Shown here one piece after another: positions 5,308 to 6,512 of a DNA stretch of 6,512 nt. Made by a program: the position numbers and the translations under genes. The notes under the pieces are model-generated. The model had not been told where the DNA came from. It worked only from the letters and a program-made list of their open reading frames with translations, and did no database searches. Numbering within the stretch: the stretch's first letter is position 1; each line of letters starts with the position of its first letter. Where the stretch lies: positions 1,814,351-1,820,862 of the forward strand of contig CP070700.1 of the NCBI GenBank assembly GCA_020349865.1. The letters run 5' to 3'. The stretch is from Desulfobacteraceae bacterium. GTDB taxonomy: Bacteria > Desulfobacterota > DSM-4660 > Desulfatiglandales > Desulfatiglandaceae.

Positions 5308-6459
5308 TTACTTAGGAACCCATGTCTCCAAGAGATCGTATTTACCGTTTTTCACACCTATTATGGCCACTGCCTTCATTGGCACACCACTGGGTCGGGT
5401 ATATGAAATCTCGCCGGTAACAGCTTTGTAGCCACGTGTAGCAGCCAAGGCCTTTCGAAGGGCGGATTTTTCAGTAGTCCCCGCATTCTTTATGGCATTG
5501 GCGATCAGGCCCACTGCATCATATCCCAAGGGGGCAAAGGCATTCTCCGGCGGGCGGCCATATTCCTTCTCATAGGCTTTGATAAAGGCCACAACTTCAG
5601 GCCGCGTGTCCTCGCGATAGGTGTGGGTTGAAAAATAGACGTCATTGGCCAGCTTTGGGCCTGGTACCGTGGTCACCAGCTCTGTGTCAAAGCCATCCCC
5701 GCTTACTATATCTAAAGACATCCCTGCTTCGCGAATCTGCTTTACCGTAAGACCGGCCTCATTGGGAATAGCCGAGATGAATACCGCGTCCGGTTTTGGG
5801 GAGGCTGCTTTGAGACGGGCGATCTGTGCGGAAAAGTCCTTGTCCCCCATCATAAAAAAGTCCTCCAGGACCAGCTTGCCGCCAAGCTCTTGAAATCGTT
5901 GTTTGAAGAACTTGGACAATGCCTTGGTAAAGTCCATTGAGTTGTCAGTCCAGACGACCACGTTACGGGCTTTGAGCTTGTTGTACGTAAAGTCGGCAAT
6001 GGCAAAGGACTGGTCATCATCACCAAACGGGGTCATGAACATGCAATCCCCCACCCACTTTGGAAGTTCGGGGTGGGTCGCACCTGACGTCACAAAGGGA
6101 ATACCCTTGGCCTGAAATAGAGGGGCGGATGCCATGACAAAGGTAGTATCACCATAACCCAAACCAGCCACTACACCTTTGGAAAGTGCCTTTTTGGCAC
6201 CAGTGGCTGTGGCCTTCTGGTCGGTCTTTGTGTCAATCCCAATGACCTCCAACATTCGTCCATCGAGCAGTCCACCAGCTTCGTTGATAAGTTTGGCCTG
6301 AAGCTTTGCACCATTCAAGGCAGGGGCGTCGATGGAAGACATGCCACCTGTTAAATTATATAACGCCCCTAACTTTATGGGCTCCGCTGCCATTGATGCC
6401 ATGGTAAAGCACCCAACCACAACCAACACTGAAAGAATGCTAAAGATTGTCCGTTTCAT
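5308..6459 (-). CDS. ABC transporter substrate-binding protein, LivK/branched-chain amino acid (amide) type
   Basis: This is a periplasmic type I binding protein that captures a small amino-acid or amide-like solute for an ABC importer. The 383-aa protein starts with a signal peptide (KR, hydrophobic 5-20, then ASMA before AEPIKLG, cleavage near 24/25). The mature part starts PIKLGALYNLTGGMS (27-41) and continues with the family pattern DAPALNGAKLQAKLINEAGG (44-63), the GYGDTTFVMASAPLFQAKGIPFVT segment (101-124), DFSAQIARLKAASPDAVF-like sequence (208-227) and GYDAVGLIANAI (312-323). The ligand cannot be told from sequence. A VVGC tetrad (14-17) resembles a lipobox, so a lipoprotein form is an alternative. 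GGAGG lies 5 nt before the ATG. No permease or ATPase gene follows it, so the rest of the transporter must lie beyond 6512 or elsewhere. It is on the same strand as the two hydrolase genes but separated from them by 365 bp and a hairpin. Confidence 0.94.
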   Translation of the reverse strand: MKRTIFSILSVLVVVGCFTMASMAAEPIKLGALYNLTGGMSSIDAPALNGAKLQAKLINEAGGLLDGRMLEVIGIDTKTDQKATATGAKKALSKGVVAGLGYGDTTFVMASAPLFQAKGIPFVTSGATHPELPKWVGDCMFMTPFGDDDQSFAIADFTYNKLKARNVVVWTDNSMDFTKALSKFFKQRFQELGGKLVLEDFFMMGDKDFSAQIARLKAASPKPDAVFISAIPNEAGLTVKQIREAGMSLDIVSGDGFDTELVTTVPGPKLANDVYFSTHTYREDTRPEVVAFIKAYEKEYGRPPENAFAPLGYDAVGLIANAIKNAGTTEKSALRKALAATRGYKAVTGEISYTRPSGVPMKAVAIIGVKNGKYDLLETWVPK

Positions 6460-6512
6460 GTTTTCCTCCTTTTTTCTTTTGGTTTATGATAACACAGCGG
6501 CTCGACACAGAC

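Overview
The window looks like a chromosomal segment of a Gram-negative bacterium, probably of the Desulfobacterota/Deltaproteobacteria type. This assignment is inferred from four things: a short (alpha-type) glutamine synthetase behind a sigma-54 type promoter, a GatB subunit, a LivK-like periplasmic binding protein, and intergenic palindromic repeats and a MITE of the kind often seen in that group. No rRNA, tRNA, CRISPR array or complete transposase gene was seen.

Layout: (1) 1-1143, + strand, the 3' four fifths of gatB, with its start outside the window. (2) 1145-1172, a hairpin between the convergent ends of gatB and glnA. (3) 1196-2524, - strand, glnA, with a perfectly spaced -24/-12 promoter at 2583-2598 and a symmetric, duplicated 12-mer at 2676-2718, placed where enhancer sites normally lie. 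(4) 2748-3062, a 299-bp MITE-like element with 23-bp perfect terminal inverted repeats and an intact 8-bp target duplication. (5) 3199-4942, - strand, a two-gene unit (creatininase-family amidohydrolase, then a cytoplasmic L-asparaginase) whose coding regions overlap by 17 nt. (6) 4943-5307, a 365-bp intergenic region holding an 84-bp imperfect palindrome, a possible 33-codon small ORF on the + strand and a terminator-like hairpin. (7) 5308-6459, - strand, a periplasmic branched-chain-amino-acid/amide type ABC substrate-binding protein.

Four of the five main genes run on the - strand and share a theme of amide and ammonia nitrogen: uptake of a small amino-acid-like solute (binding protein), hydrolysis of amide bonds (creatininase-family enzyme and asparaginase), and recapture of ammonia (glutamine synthetase under probable sigma-54 control). 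The link between them is inferred from neighbourhood only. The genes belong to known families. The less ordinary content is in the intergenic DNA: the MITE, the palindrome, the paired 12-mers and the small ORF.
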